In this document: piece after piece, positions 1 through 5,302 of the stretch
How positions within the stretch are numbered: position 1 is the stretch's first letter
How the letters are laid out: every line of letters begins with the position of its first letter
From: an uncultured Flavobacteriales bacterium
Lineage (GTDB): Bacteria; Bacteroidota; Bacteroidia; Flavobacteriales; BACL11
Assembly: GCA_913052655.1 (NCBI GenBank)
Contig: CAJXFN010000091.1
Location: forward strand, 1 to 5,302
Direction: 5' to 3'
DNA length: 5,302 nucleotides
Notes under the pieces: generated by a model
What the model was told of the DNA's origin: nothing
Seen by the model: only the letters and a program-made list of their open reading frames with translations
Database searches by the model: none
Made by a program: the position numbers and the translations under genes

Positions 1-399
1 AATTGACAAGATAATTCCAGCATTAAATATTAAAGAAAAAGGCTGTTTTTGCTTGTAAAGAGAAAGCAAGTAATATAAAAACAATAACAAACAAAAGGAA
101 AAAAGAATCATTTTAAGATTTATGACAAAAGTTGTATTCATTAATAAAAAAACAATAGCAATCACAAAGTTTGGTTTTTTTATTACATCCTTTTCATAAA
201 TTAAATTGTTTAGCGCTATAGAATGTAGTATGGTAACAATGAAACAAAAAAACAATAATATTAAAGAAGATAAAGGAAAAATGTTATCAATATTTTTAAA
301 TTCTAATGTAAAAATTGAAGTAGAAAAAAATAACAAACAGAATATTATAAAAAATACAATTAAATAAGAGTGACTATTTTTTAAGGATTTGAGAATCAT
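1..399 (-). CDS. DUF6427-like multi-pass membrane protein, N-terminal part, cut by window edge
   Basis: An open frame runs without a stop from an ATG at 399 to the left edge, giving 133 residues that lack the C-terminus. The protein is strongly hydrophobic. Likely membrane spans lie at about residues 12-32, 43-62, 78-93 and 97-113, and another begins near 122. Short polar stretches separate them, for example NNLIYEKDVIKKPN at 64-77 and YKQKQP at 115-120. This pattern resembles DUF6427, a Bacteroidota-specific integral membrane family of unknown function. I recall that family lying near purD and a small DUF6341 protein in Flavobacterium, and the same arrangement is seen here. The start is the first ATG of the frame and sits 50 bases from the divergent small gene. 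No Shine-Dalgarno sequence precedes it. That it is a coding membrane protein is fairly sure; the family name rests on memory of sequence pattern and context. Confidence 0.68.
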   Translation of the reverse strand, partial: MILKSLKNSHSYLIVFFIIFCLLFFSTSIFTLEFKNIDNIFPLSSLILLFFCFIVTILHSIALNNLIYEKDVIKKPNFVIAIVFLLMNTTFVINLKMILFSFCLLLFLYYLLSLYKQKQPFSLIFNAGIILSI

Positions 400-417
400 T
401 TATTGTTAAAAATATTT

Positions 418-425
418 TAGTTTTG
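418..425 (+). promoter_or_regulatory. Candidate Bacteroidota -7 promoter element
   Basis: TAGTTTTG matches the Bacteroidota -7 consensus TAnnTTTG exactly and lies 24 bases before the ATG of the small plus-strand gene at 450. It falls in the 50-base spacer between two divergent genes. A well-placed -33 TTG is missing: the nearest one, at 403-405, leaves only a 12-base gap. The call rests on one short motif in AT-rich DNA and is tentative. Confidence 0.35.
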
Positions 426-449
426 CATACATAATTAAAAAACAATTTT

Positions 450-629
450 ATGTTTAGAGATATCTTTTGTACTATTGGTGATTCGTTTCAACCTCTTTTT
501 GAATTCATCCCAACGATTGGAGACTATGTTAATTACTTTTTTATGATCGTGATTTTTATTTTTTTAGTTTTATGGACTGGAAAAATGTTTGGTCACAGAA
601 AAAGAGGAGAAGAACACGCATCATTATAA
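450..629 (+). CDS. Small single-span membrane protein, DUF6341-like
   Basis: This 59-residue frame runs from ATG at 450 to TAA at 627-629. Residues 1-26 form a short hydrophobic and acidic N-terminal part. Residues 27-46 are one clear membrane span ending in a tryptophan (LVLW). A basic stretch, GKMFGHRKR, follows and should lie in the cytoplasm, and the tail ends EEHASL. Length, topology and the E-rich tail ending H-x-x-L resemble DUF6341, a Bacteroidota family of unknown function that I recall beside purD and DUF6427. Its last 6 bases overlap the end of purD on the opposite strand, so the two transcripts must cross. A TAnnTTTG element lies upstream and no Shine-Dalgarno sequence is visible. 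The membrane topology and genomic context favour a real gene over a chance frame. The family name is less certain than the existence of the gene. Confidence 0.68.
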   Translation: MFRDIFCTIGDSFQPLFEFIPTIGDYVNYFFMIVIFIFLVLWTGKMFGHRKRGEEHASL

Positions 630-1895
630 ATCAAATCCAATATCTTTTCGATAGTATTTTCCGTCAAATTTAATTTTTTCAGCATTTTCAAAAGATTTAC
701 TAACCGCTTCATCAAGATTTTTTCCAAAGGAAGTTATTGCTAAGACCCTGCCCCCATTAGTAGATATTTTATCCCCATTATTTTTTGTCCCCGCATGAAA
801 AAGAAGACTATCTTCAATCTCTTCAAATCCTGTCATTTCTATGTTTTTCTTATAACTTTCAGGATAGCCTTCCGAAACTAACATTACTGTAGCGGCAACA
901 TCTTTCGAAATATCAAAATCAACCTCGGAAAATGATCCATTTCCAATTCCTCTAAAAAGATTTAACAAGTCAGATTTGATTCTTGGAATAACAACTTCTG
1001 TTTCCGGATCTCCCATTCTCACATTATATTCAATCACTTTAGGGTTACCATTTTCTACCATTAAGCCAATAAAAATAAATCCTTTGTAATCAATGTTTTC
1101 TTCTATTAAGCCTTTAATTGTAGGCTTTATTATCTCTCTCTCTACTTTTTCTATAAAGAATCTATCTGCAAATGGAACAGGGGAAATTGCTCCCATTCCT
1201 CCTGTGTTCAATCCAGTATCTCCCTCACCGATTCTTTTATAATCTTTAGCTGATGGAAGAATTTTGTAAGAAATTCCATCTGTTAATACAAAAACAGAAA
1301 GTTCTATACCGTTAAGATGTTCTTCAATTACAACTTTACTACTTGCGTCTCCAAATTTAGCATCAGCAAGCATTTCTTTTAGTTTTTGTTTAGCTTCTTT
1401 TAAAGTTTCTAAAATTAAAACTCCTTTTCCAGCAGCAAGTCCGTCAGCTTTAAGTACATATGGGGGAGATAAAGTTTCTAAAAATTGATATCCATCTTCT
1501 AAAGTGTCTTTTGTAAAAGATTGATAAGCGGCTGTTGGGATACCGTGCTTCATCATAAACTTCTTAGAGAATTCTTTGCTTCCTTCTAGTTGCGCTCCTT
1601 TTTTTGAAGGTCCAATTAATGTAATATGTTGCAAAGTTTCATCTCCTTGAAAAAAGTCATAGATTCCATTTACTAGAGGAGCTTCCGGACCAACAATCAA
1701 CATATCAATTTCTTCAACAACACAAAGTTCTTGTACCTTTTTAAAATCATTTACTTCAATTTCTATATTTGTGCCCACTTGAGCTGTTCCCGCATTACCA
1801 GGAGCAATTAATAACTTTTTACACAAACTTGATTGTGAAATCTTCCATGCAAAAGCATGTTCTCTTCCACCACTTCCTAATATTAATACATTCAT
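624..1895 (-). CDS. purD: Phosphoribosylamine--glycine ligase (GARS)
   Basis: PurD carries out the second step of de novo purine synthesis in the cytoplasm, joining glycine to 5-phosphoribosylamine with ATP to give glycinamide ribonucleotide. The 423-residue product has the usual length for the stand-alone enzyme. Visible motifs are GSGGREHA (7-14), APGNAGT (31-37) and VGPEAPLVNG (68-77) in the N-terminal domain; KADGLAAGKGV (149-159), the ATP-grasp glycine-rich loop; DTGLNTGGMGA (226-236); and EYNVRMGDPETE (289-300), with metal-binding Glu289 and Asn291 and the GARS signature R-M-G-D-P-E. The C-terminal domain includes VSEGYP and NGGRVLAI. No key residue appears missing. It is the last gene of lepA-yebC-purD: its ATG overlaps the yebC TGA as ATGA, which suggests coupled translation. 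It is a monofunctional form, with no PurN or PurM fusion. Confidence 0.98.
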   Translation of the reverse strand: MNVLILGSGGREHAFAWKISQSSLCKKLLIAPGNAGTAQVGTNIEIEVNDFKKVQELCVVEEIDMLIVGPEAPLVNGIYDFFQGDETLQHITLIGPSKKGAQLEGSKEFSKKFMMKHGIPTAAYQSFTKDTLEDGYQFLETLSPPYVLKADGLAAGKGVLILETLKEAKQKLKEMLADAKFGDASSKVVIEEHLNGIELSVFVLTDGISYKILPSAKDYKRIGEGDTGLNTGGMGAISPVPFADRFFIEKVEREIIKPTIKGLIEENIDYKGFIFIGLMVENGNPKVIEYNVRMGDPETEVVIPRIKSDLLNLFRGIGNGSFSEVDFDISKDVAATVMLVSEGYPESYKKNIEMTGFEEIEDSLLFHAGTKNNGDKISTNGGRVLAITSFGKNLDEAVSKSFENAEKIKFDGKYYRKDIGFDL

Positions 1896-2641
1896 TTTTC
1901 CTCCATTGATTTTAGTATTTCTTTTGTAAGTTCCATGTTATGAAAGACTTGTTGAACATCATCATCGCTTTCTAATTTATCTAATAATTTTAAAACTAAT
2001 TCCGCTTGTTCCGCAGAGATAGTTTTTGTGTTATTTGGGATTCTCTGTAATTCTGAATTTTGAATTTCAATTTCTAAACCCTCTAAGCATTTTTGCATAT
2101 TACTAAATTCAGTATAATCACAATAAACGGAAATAACTTCTTCATCCACTTCAAGTTCTTCTAGTCCACCATCAATAAGTTCCATTTCTAATTCTTCCAA
2201 ATCCATTTTTACTTGACTAGAATCAATTGTAAATACTCCTTTTCTATCAAAAATAAACTCTAAAGAACCGTTAGTACCAAGGCTTCCCTCACATTTATTA
2301 AAATAAGATCGAACATTCGCAACTGTTCTGTTATTATTGTCTGTAGTGCAATCTACAAATATTGCAATTCCATAAGGCGCATACCCTTCCAAAGTCATCT
2401 CTGTATAACTAGTAGCATCTGCTCCACTCGCCTTTTTTATAGCTCGTTCAATATTTTCCTTGGGCATATTCGCAGATTTAGCATTCTGAATAACTTGTCT
2501 TAATCTGGAATTAGTTTCTGGATCAGCCCCTCCTTCTTTTACAGATATTGAGATGTCTTTTCCAATCCTAGTGAAAGTTTTAGACATAGCTGACCAACGC
2601 TTCATTTTTCTAGCTTTTCTGAATTCGAATGCTCTACCCAT
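1892..2641 (-). CDS. yebC: YebC/TACO1 family translation-associated protein
   Basis: This is a 249-residue member of the YebC/TACO1/PmpR family (E. coli YebC has 246). The N-terminal helical domain (about 1-75) carries the flavobacterial start MGRAFEFRKARKMKRW, then KTFTRIGKDI (21-30), KEGGADPETNSRLR (35-48) and NMPKENIERAI (58-68). The hallmark segment EGYAPYGIAIFVDCTTDNNNRT lies at 85-106, and the acidic LEELEMELID motif at 148-157. Family members were first annotated as DNA-binding regulators. Mitochondrial TACO1 activates translation, and later work on bacterial homologues points to relief of ribosome stalling at proline-rich stretches. Its place six bases after lepA, another ribosome factor, agrees with a translational role. 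That choice is inference, since no partner or DNA target can be read from sequence. The ATG at 2641 is fixed by family alignment. It has no Shine-Dalgarno sequence and follows tandem stop codons of lepA. Confidence 0.95.
   Translation of the reverse strand: MGRAFEFRKARKMKRWSAMSKTFTRIGKDISISVKEGGADPETNSRLRQVIQNAKSANMPKENIERAIKKASGADATSYTEMTLEGYAPYGIAIFVDCTTDNNNRTVANVRSYFNKCEGSLGTNGSLEFIFDRKGVFTIDSSQVKMDLEELEMELIDGGLEELEVDEEVISVYCDYTEFSNMQKCLEGLEIEIQNSELQRIPNNTKTISAEQAELVLKLLDKLESDDDVQQVFHNMELTKEILKSMEEK
1896..1904 (-). promoter_or_regulatory. Shine-Dalgarno-like site for purD inside the yebC end
   Basis: On the minus strand GGAGG (1904-1900) lies four bases before the purD ATG and within the last codons of yebC (Met-Glu-Glu-Lys-stop). 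It is the only strong Shine-Dalgarno match before a start in this window. It may help ribosomes restart on the ATGA overlap, or it may simply result from Glu codons, because flavobacterial ribosomes make little use of such sites. Confidence 0.4.
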
Positions 2642-2647
2642 ATATTA

Positions 2648-4438
2648 TTAATCTTCTAATTTTAATACTGCTAAAAATGCTTTCTGAGGAATCTCAACGC
2701 TTCCTACTTGCTTCATTCTTTTCTTTCCTTTCTTCTGTTTTTCCAATAACTTTCTTTTTCTAGATATATCCCCTCCATAACATTTTGCAGTAACATCTTT
2801 TCGTAACGCCTTTATAGTTTCTCTACTAATAATTTTAGCTCCAATTGCAGATTGAACAGCAATATCAAACTGTTGCCTTGGTATTAATTCCTTCAATTTC
2901 ACACAAATTTTTCTACCTAAAGATTGAGCGTTGGCTCTATGAATTAATGCGGACAAAGCGTCGACTTGTTCTCCGTTTAACAAAATGTCTAATTTGATTA
3001 AATCAGACTGTCTATATTCGGATGGTTGATAATCAAAAGAGGCGTATCCTCTGGAAACTGACTTTAATTTATCATAAAAATCAAAAACAATCTCTCCTAA
3101 CGGCATGTTAAAAGAAAGCTCAACCCGATCAGTTGTAAGATAAACTTGATTGGTTAATTCTCCTCTTTTATCAATACATAAATTCATGATGGTCCCTACA
3201 AATTCTGCTTTAGTAATAATTTGAGCTTTAATATAAGGCTCTTCCACATAATCTAGGGTGCTTGGATCTGGAAAATCAGTTGGATTATGAACCTCTATTT
3301 TTGATCCAGCAGTGGTATAAGCTTTGTAAGATACATTAGGTACAGTAGTAATTACCGTCATGTTGAATTCTCTATCCAATCTTTCTTGAATGATTTCCAT
3401 GTGCAACATCCCAAGGAATCCACATCTAAAACCAAAGCCTAAAGCAACAGACGATTCTGGTTCAAAAGTTAAAGAAGCGTCATTAAGTTGTAGTTTTTCC
3501 ATAGATTTTCGAAGCTCTTCATAATCTTCTGTATCTACTGGGTAAATCCCCGCAAAAACCATCGGCTTTACATCTTCGAATCCTTTAATAGCTTCTGAAG
3601 ATGAACTATCAACAGTAGTTATTGTATCTCCTACTTTTACTTCTCTTGCATCTTTTATTCCAGATATTATATAACCAACCTCTCCAGTACTCAATATACT
3701 TTTAGGTTGTTGTTTAAATTTTAAAGCTCCGATTTCATCGGCAAAATATTCTTTTCCAGTTGCCATAAATTTAACTTTTTCTCCCTTTTTCAACTCCCCA
3801 TTTACAATTTTAAAATATGCTTCAATACCTCTGAAAGAATTATAAACCGAATCAAATATCATTGCTTGTAAAGGAGCTTCTTTCTCTCCATCAGGACAAG
3901 GAACTCTTTCCACAATAGCTTCTAAAATTTTATCAATTCCTAGACCTGTTTTTGCAGAAGCTGGGATGATATCCTTGTCCTCACACCCAATTAAATCTAT
4001 AATCTGATCTTTTACCACTTCAGGGTCTGCTGAAGGTAAATCAATTTTATTAAGAACTGGAATAATCTCCAAGTCGTTATCTAAAGCTAAATATAAATTA
4101 GATATCGTTTGCGCTTGAATTCCTTGAGCGGCGTCTACAACTAATAAAGCTCCTTCACAAGCAGCAATTGATCTAGATACTTCATAAGAAAAGTCAACGT
4201 GTCCAGGAGTATCAATCAAATTTAGAATATAATCTTCTCCATTAAGAGAATATTCCATTTGTATAGCGTGACTCTTAATAGTAATCCCTCTTTCTCTTTC
4301 TAAATCCATATTATCTAACAATTGATCTTGTGATTCACGGTCAGTAACAGAGCCAGTAAACTCTAGTAACCTATCCGCTAATGTGCTTTTACCATGATCA
4401 ATGTGAGCAATTATGCAAAAATTTCTAATTTTTCTCAT
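2648..4438 (-). CDS. lepA: Elongation factor 4 (LepA), ribosome-associated translational GTPase
   Basis: LepA/EF4 is a ribosome-binding GTPase related to EF-G. Proposed roles include back-translocation, rescue of stalled ribosomes, and help in initiation or 30S assembly. From ATG at 4438 the product has 596 residues, a normal family length. All G motifs are intact: AHIDHGKS (11-18) P-loop, RGITIK (50-55) with switch Thr53, DTPGH (76-80) with catalytic His80, NKID (130-133) and SAK (161-163). Domains II, III and V follow, with [13 protein letters not shown] in the EF4 core region. The LepA-specific C-terminal domain ends the protein, including [20 protein letters not shown]. An upstream in-frame ATG at 4456 would add MYFRIL, but the family starts at M-[RK]-K-I-R-N-F, so 4438 is chosen. 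It is the first gene of lepA-yebC-purD, ends in TAA followed directly by another TAA, and leaves 6 bases to yebC. Confidence 0.98.
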   Translation of the reverse strand: MRKIRNFCIIAHIDHGKSTLADRLLEFTGSVTDRESQDQLLDNMDLERERGITIKSHAIQMEYSLNGEDYILNLIDTPGHVDFSYEVSRSIAACEGALLVVDAAQGIQAQTISNLYLALDNDLEIIPVLNKIDLPSADPEVVKDQIIDLIGCEDKDIIPASAKTGLGIDKILEAIVERVPCPDGEKEAPLQAMIFDSVYNSFRGIEAYFKIVNGELKKGEKVKFMATGKEYFADEIGALKFKQQPKSILSTGEVGYIISGIKDAREVKVGDTITTVDSSSSEAIKGFEDVKPMVFAGIYPVDTEDYEELRKSMEKLQLNDASLTFEPESSVALGFGFRCGFLGMLHMEIIQERLDREFNMTVITTVPNVSYKAYTTAGSKIEVHNPTDFPDPSTLDYVEEPYIKAQIITKAEFVGTIMNLCIDKRGELTNQVYLTTDRVELSFNMPLGEIVFDFYDKLKSVSRGYASFDYQPSEYRQSDLIKLDILLNGEQVDALSALIHRANAQSLGRKICVKLKELIPRQQFDIAVQSAIGAKIISRETIKALRKDVTAKCYGGDISRKRKLLEKQKKGKKRMKQVGSVEIPQKAFLAVLKLED

Positions 4439-4463
4439 AAGTATGCGAAAATACATTTTTGTT

Positions 4464-4489
4464 CAAAATATTACTAATGATGCTATCAA
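4464..4489 (-). promoter_or_regulatory. Weak candidate promoter for the lepA-yebC-purD cluster
   Basis: On the minus strand a TTG (4489-4487) is followed after 16 bases by TATTTTG (4470-4464), 25 bases before the lepA ATG. This resembles the Bacteroidota TTG / TAnnTTTG arrangement, but the -7 box is one base short between TA and TTTG. It lies in the divergent lepA/DUF2061 spacer, where a promoter for the cluster must be expected. I see no convincing matching element for the plus-strand gene. Confidence 0.25.
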
Positions 4490-4511
4490 AAAATTGATTA
4501 TTATTGCTAAA

Positions 4512-4760
4512 ATGAAAAAGAAAAAAATGAATAAAGTTAAAATCAACAGAAAACGACATATATTTAAAGCGGTGACATGGAATTTGCTTGCAATGACAAC
4601 AACATTTTTTGTCCTTTCTTATCTCCCTCCGTTCTTTGGATTTGAACCAATTGATAAAAGCTCAGTTGGGTGGTTAGTTATTTTAGATAGAGTTGCGAAA
4701 TTGATATTTTATTACCTCCATGAAAGAGCGTGGTTGACCTCTAATTGGGGTATAATTTAA
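4512..4760 (+). CDS. DUF2061 small membrane protein
   Basis: From ATG at 4512 the product has 82 residues. A lysine-rich N-terminus (MKKKKMNKVKINRKRH) leads into the DUF2061 core: RHIFKAVTWNLLAMTTTFF, a first membrane span at about 20-35, then a PPFFGF loop, a second hydrophobic segment at about 50-66, and the hallmark LDRVAKLIFYYLHERAW followed by an SNWG end. DUF2061 proteins are short two-span membrane proteins of unknown function, found widely in bacteria and in several lineages next to sulfate-assimilation genes. No such neighbour is visible here. The start is uncertain: ATG at 4527 would give 77 residues and ATG at 4443 would give 105. ATG at 4413 would run into the lepA coding region. 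I prefer 4512 because homologues are usually 70-90 residues long and the sequence before it does not look like the family. Confidence 0.85.
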   Translation: MKKKKMNKVKINRKRHIFKAVTWNLLAMTTTFFVLSYLPPFFGFEPIDKSSVGWLVILDRVAKLIFYYLHERAWLTSNWGII

Positions 4761-4877
4761 GCAGAGATATAGTATGCGAAGGGGGCACGCTAAATGAAAT
4801 GCAGAAGGAGGGTAAAAAAGTTCACGATCAGCTTCATAGAATTTGATAAGTAATCAAAAAACTAATTCTGTAGCTAA
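4761..4877. other. Intergenic spacer between convergent genes, GC-raised half
   Basis: This 117-base spacer separates the convergent DUF2061 and rhomboid genes. Its left part, 4771-4834, is about 45% G+C by hand count (29 of 64), well above the surroundings, and has G-rich runs at 4781-4785 and within 4807-4812. I recognise no tRNA, SRP RNA, tmRNA or riboswitch in it. A 19-codon frame (4794-4853) is too short to support a gene. It could be a small RNA, part of a transcript end or a gene remnant. Confidence 0.35.
4830..4875. other. Imperfect inverted repeat between convergent genes, possible transcript-end hairpin
   Basis: AGCT (4830-4833) pairs with AGCT (4872-4875) and ATAGAATT (4836-4843) with AATTCTGT (4864-4871, including one G-T pair). 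An inner TGAT/ATCA stem (4844-4847 with 4853-4856) closes a five-base loop. An alternative inner form pairs TTTGAT with ATCAAA. Its place just beyond both gene ends suits a shared stop or protection structure. The stem is AT-rich and no T-run follows it on either strand, so it is not a classic terminator. Confidence 0.3.
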
Positions 4878-5302
4878 TTAATCTTTCTCCTTAAAAATAT
4901 AATTAATTTGATTTGCTTTTTCTAATTTTTCTTCAAGTTCGTAGTTATATATTTTAGGTTGCGGTCCTTTTTTTCTAAAAATTAAAGCTATTATCAGACC
5001 AGCAATCGCTCCACATAGATGTGCAGTTTGAGAGATATTATCTTGTTTTACTTCAATAATTCCCCACATATTAAAAAAGTTCAAAAATATTACAAGAAAT
5101 GAGAGCATAATAAGTCGGGGTTGATTTTTTATAAATCCGCTCATTAAGATAAAAGAGCCCAAAGCATAAACCACACCACTAGCTCCAATAATATTCGAAT
5201 TAGGTATACCAAATATCCAGAGTAAAGAACCACTTAAAATATAAGAATAAAAGAAAACTTTGTTCGAAATTTCTTTATAGACTTCAGAAATAATGCCTCC
5301 TA
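4878..5302 (-). CDS. Rhomboid family intramembrane serine protease, C-terminal part, cut by window edge
   Basis: Rhomboids cleave membrane proteins inside the bilayer with a Ser-His pair. The frame is open from the right edge to TAA at 4880-4878, giving 140 visible residues; the N-terminal half lies outside. Counting from the first full codon (5300), GASG at 39-42 holds the catalytic Ser41, and HLCGAIAG at 94-101 holds the catalytic His94. Likely spans lie at about 15-31, 37-56, 61-82 and 93-109, followed by a basic RKKGPQP turn and a polar tail of about 30 residues. The pattern (KEIS-x-K before the first visible span, GASG-V-x-Y, tail with KIYNYE) fits the short flavobacterial rhomboids I recall. 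A GTG at 5174 could be mistaken for the start, but it lies after the catalytic serine, so it is an internal valine codon. The protein appears active; its substrate is unknown. Confidence 0.9.
   Translation of the reverse strand, partial: GGIISEVYKEISNKVFFYSYILSGSLLWIFGIPNSNIIGASGVVYALGSFILMSGFIKNQPRLIMLSFLVIFLNFFNMWGIIEVKQDNISQTAHLCGAIAGLIIALIFRKKGPQPKIYNYELEEKLEKANQINYIFKEKD

Noticed and set aside
4439..4456. LepA start six codons upstream (MYFRIL extension)
   Set aside because: The family begins at M-[RK]-K-I-R-N-F, which matches the ATG at 4438; the extra codons have no counterpart and take up promoter space.
4413..4511. DUF2061 start at 4413
   Set aside because: It would overlap the lepA coding start on the other strand, and the added 33 residues do not resemble the family.
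4440..4780. Direct 10-base repeat AGTATGCGAA at 4440-4449 and 4771-4780 flanking DUF2061
   Set aside because: Several exact 10-base repeats are expected by chance in a window of this size, and nothing else marks a mobile unit.
4813..4840. Possible tRNA T-arm around GTTCACGATC
   Set aside because: The loop lacks the conserved A at position 58, the flanks do not pair as a T-stem, and no acceptor or anticodon arm is found.
4794..4853. 19-codon plus-strand frame (begins MKCRRRVKK) in the spacer
   Set aside because: Too short, no recognised similarity, no clear ribosome site; such frames occur by chance.
4701..4856. Minus-strand open stretch continuing the rhomboid frame past two stops (reads FYEADRELFYPPSAF)
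   Set aside because: It has no start codon in the spacer, lies largely antisense to DUF2061, and does not resemble the rhomboid tail; a chance frame is simpler.
1..5302. CRISPR array, insertion sequence, attachment site or defence system
   Set aside because: No spaced direct repeats, transposase motifs, terminal inverted repeats or defence-protein motifs were seen on either strand.

Overview
The window is AT-rich (roughly 30% GC by eye), gene-dense bacterial DNA. It most likely comes from a member of the Bacteroidota, class Flavobacteriia. The evidence is the style of its proteins: YebC begins MGRAFEFRKARK instead of the MAGHSKW-type start of most bacteria, LepA has the flavobacterial form, the rhomboid has the flavobacterial short form, and two small membrane-protein genes resemble families (DUF6427, DUF6341) that I know only from this phylum. 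Most start codons lack a Shine-Dalgarno sequence, and one spacer carries a match to the Bacteroidota -7 promoter element TAnnTTTG. Short spacers and overlapping genes fit a compact, perhaps streamlined aquatic genome, but that is inference.

Layout from left to right. (1) 1-399, minus strand: the N-terminal 133 residues of a DUF6427-like multi-pass membrane protein, cut by the left edge. (2) 450-629, plus strand: a 59-residue single-span membrane protein resembling DUF6341, divergent from the first gene across a 50-base spacer. (3) 624-4438, minus strand: a tight cluster transcribed lepA, yebC, purD. lepA and yebC are separated by 6 bases, and yebC and purD share an ATGA start/stop overlap. 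The purD end also overlaps the end of the small plus-strand gene by 6 bases. (4) About 4512-4760, plus strand: a small DUF2061 membrane protein divergent from lepA. (5) 4761-4877: a non-coding spacer with a GC-raised G-rich half and an imperfect inverted repeat. (6) 4878-5302, minus strand: the C-terminal part of a rhomboid intramembrane serine protease, cut by the right edge, with both catalytic residues visible.

The central cluster joins two translation-quality proteins (LepA/EF4, a ribosome-associated GTPase, and YebC/TACO1) to an enzyme of de novo purine synthesis (PurD). The other genes are small or cut membrane proteins. I see no mobile element, CRISPR array, tRNA, rRNA or defence system. 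The window is mostly ordinary housekeeping DNA. The least explained parts are the DUF6427/DUF6341 pair beside purD and the spacer at 4761-4877.
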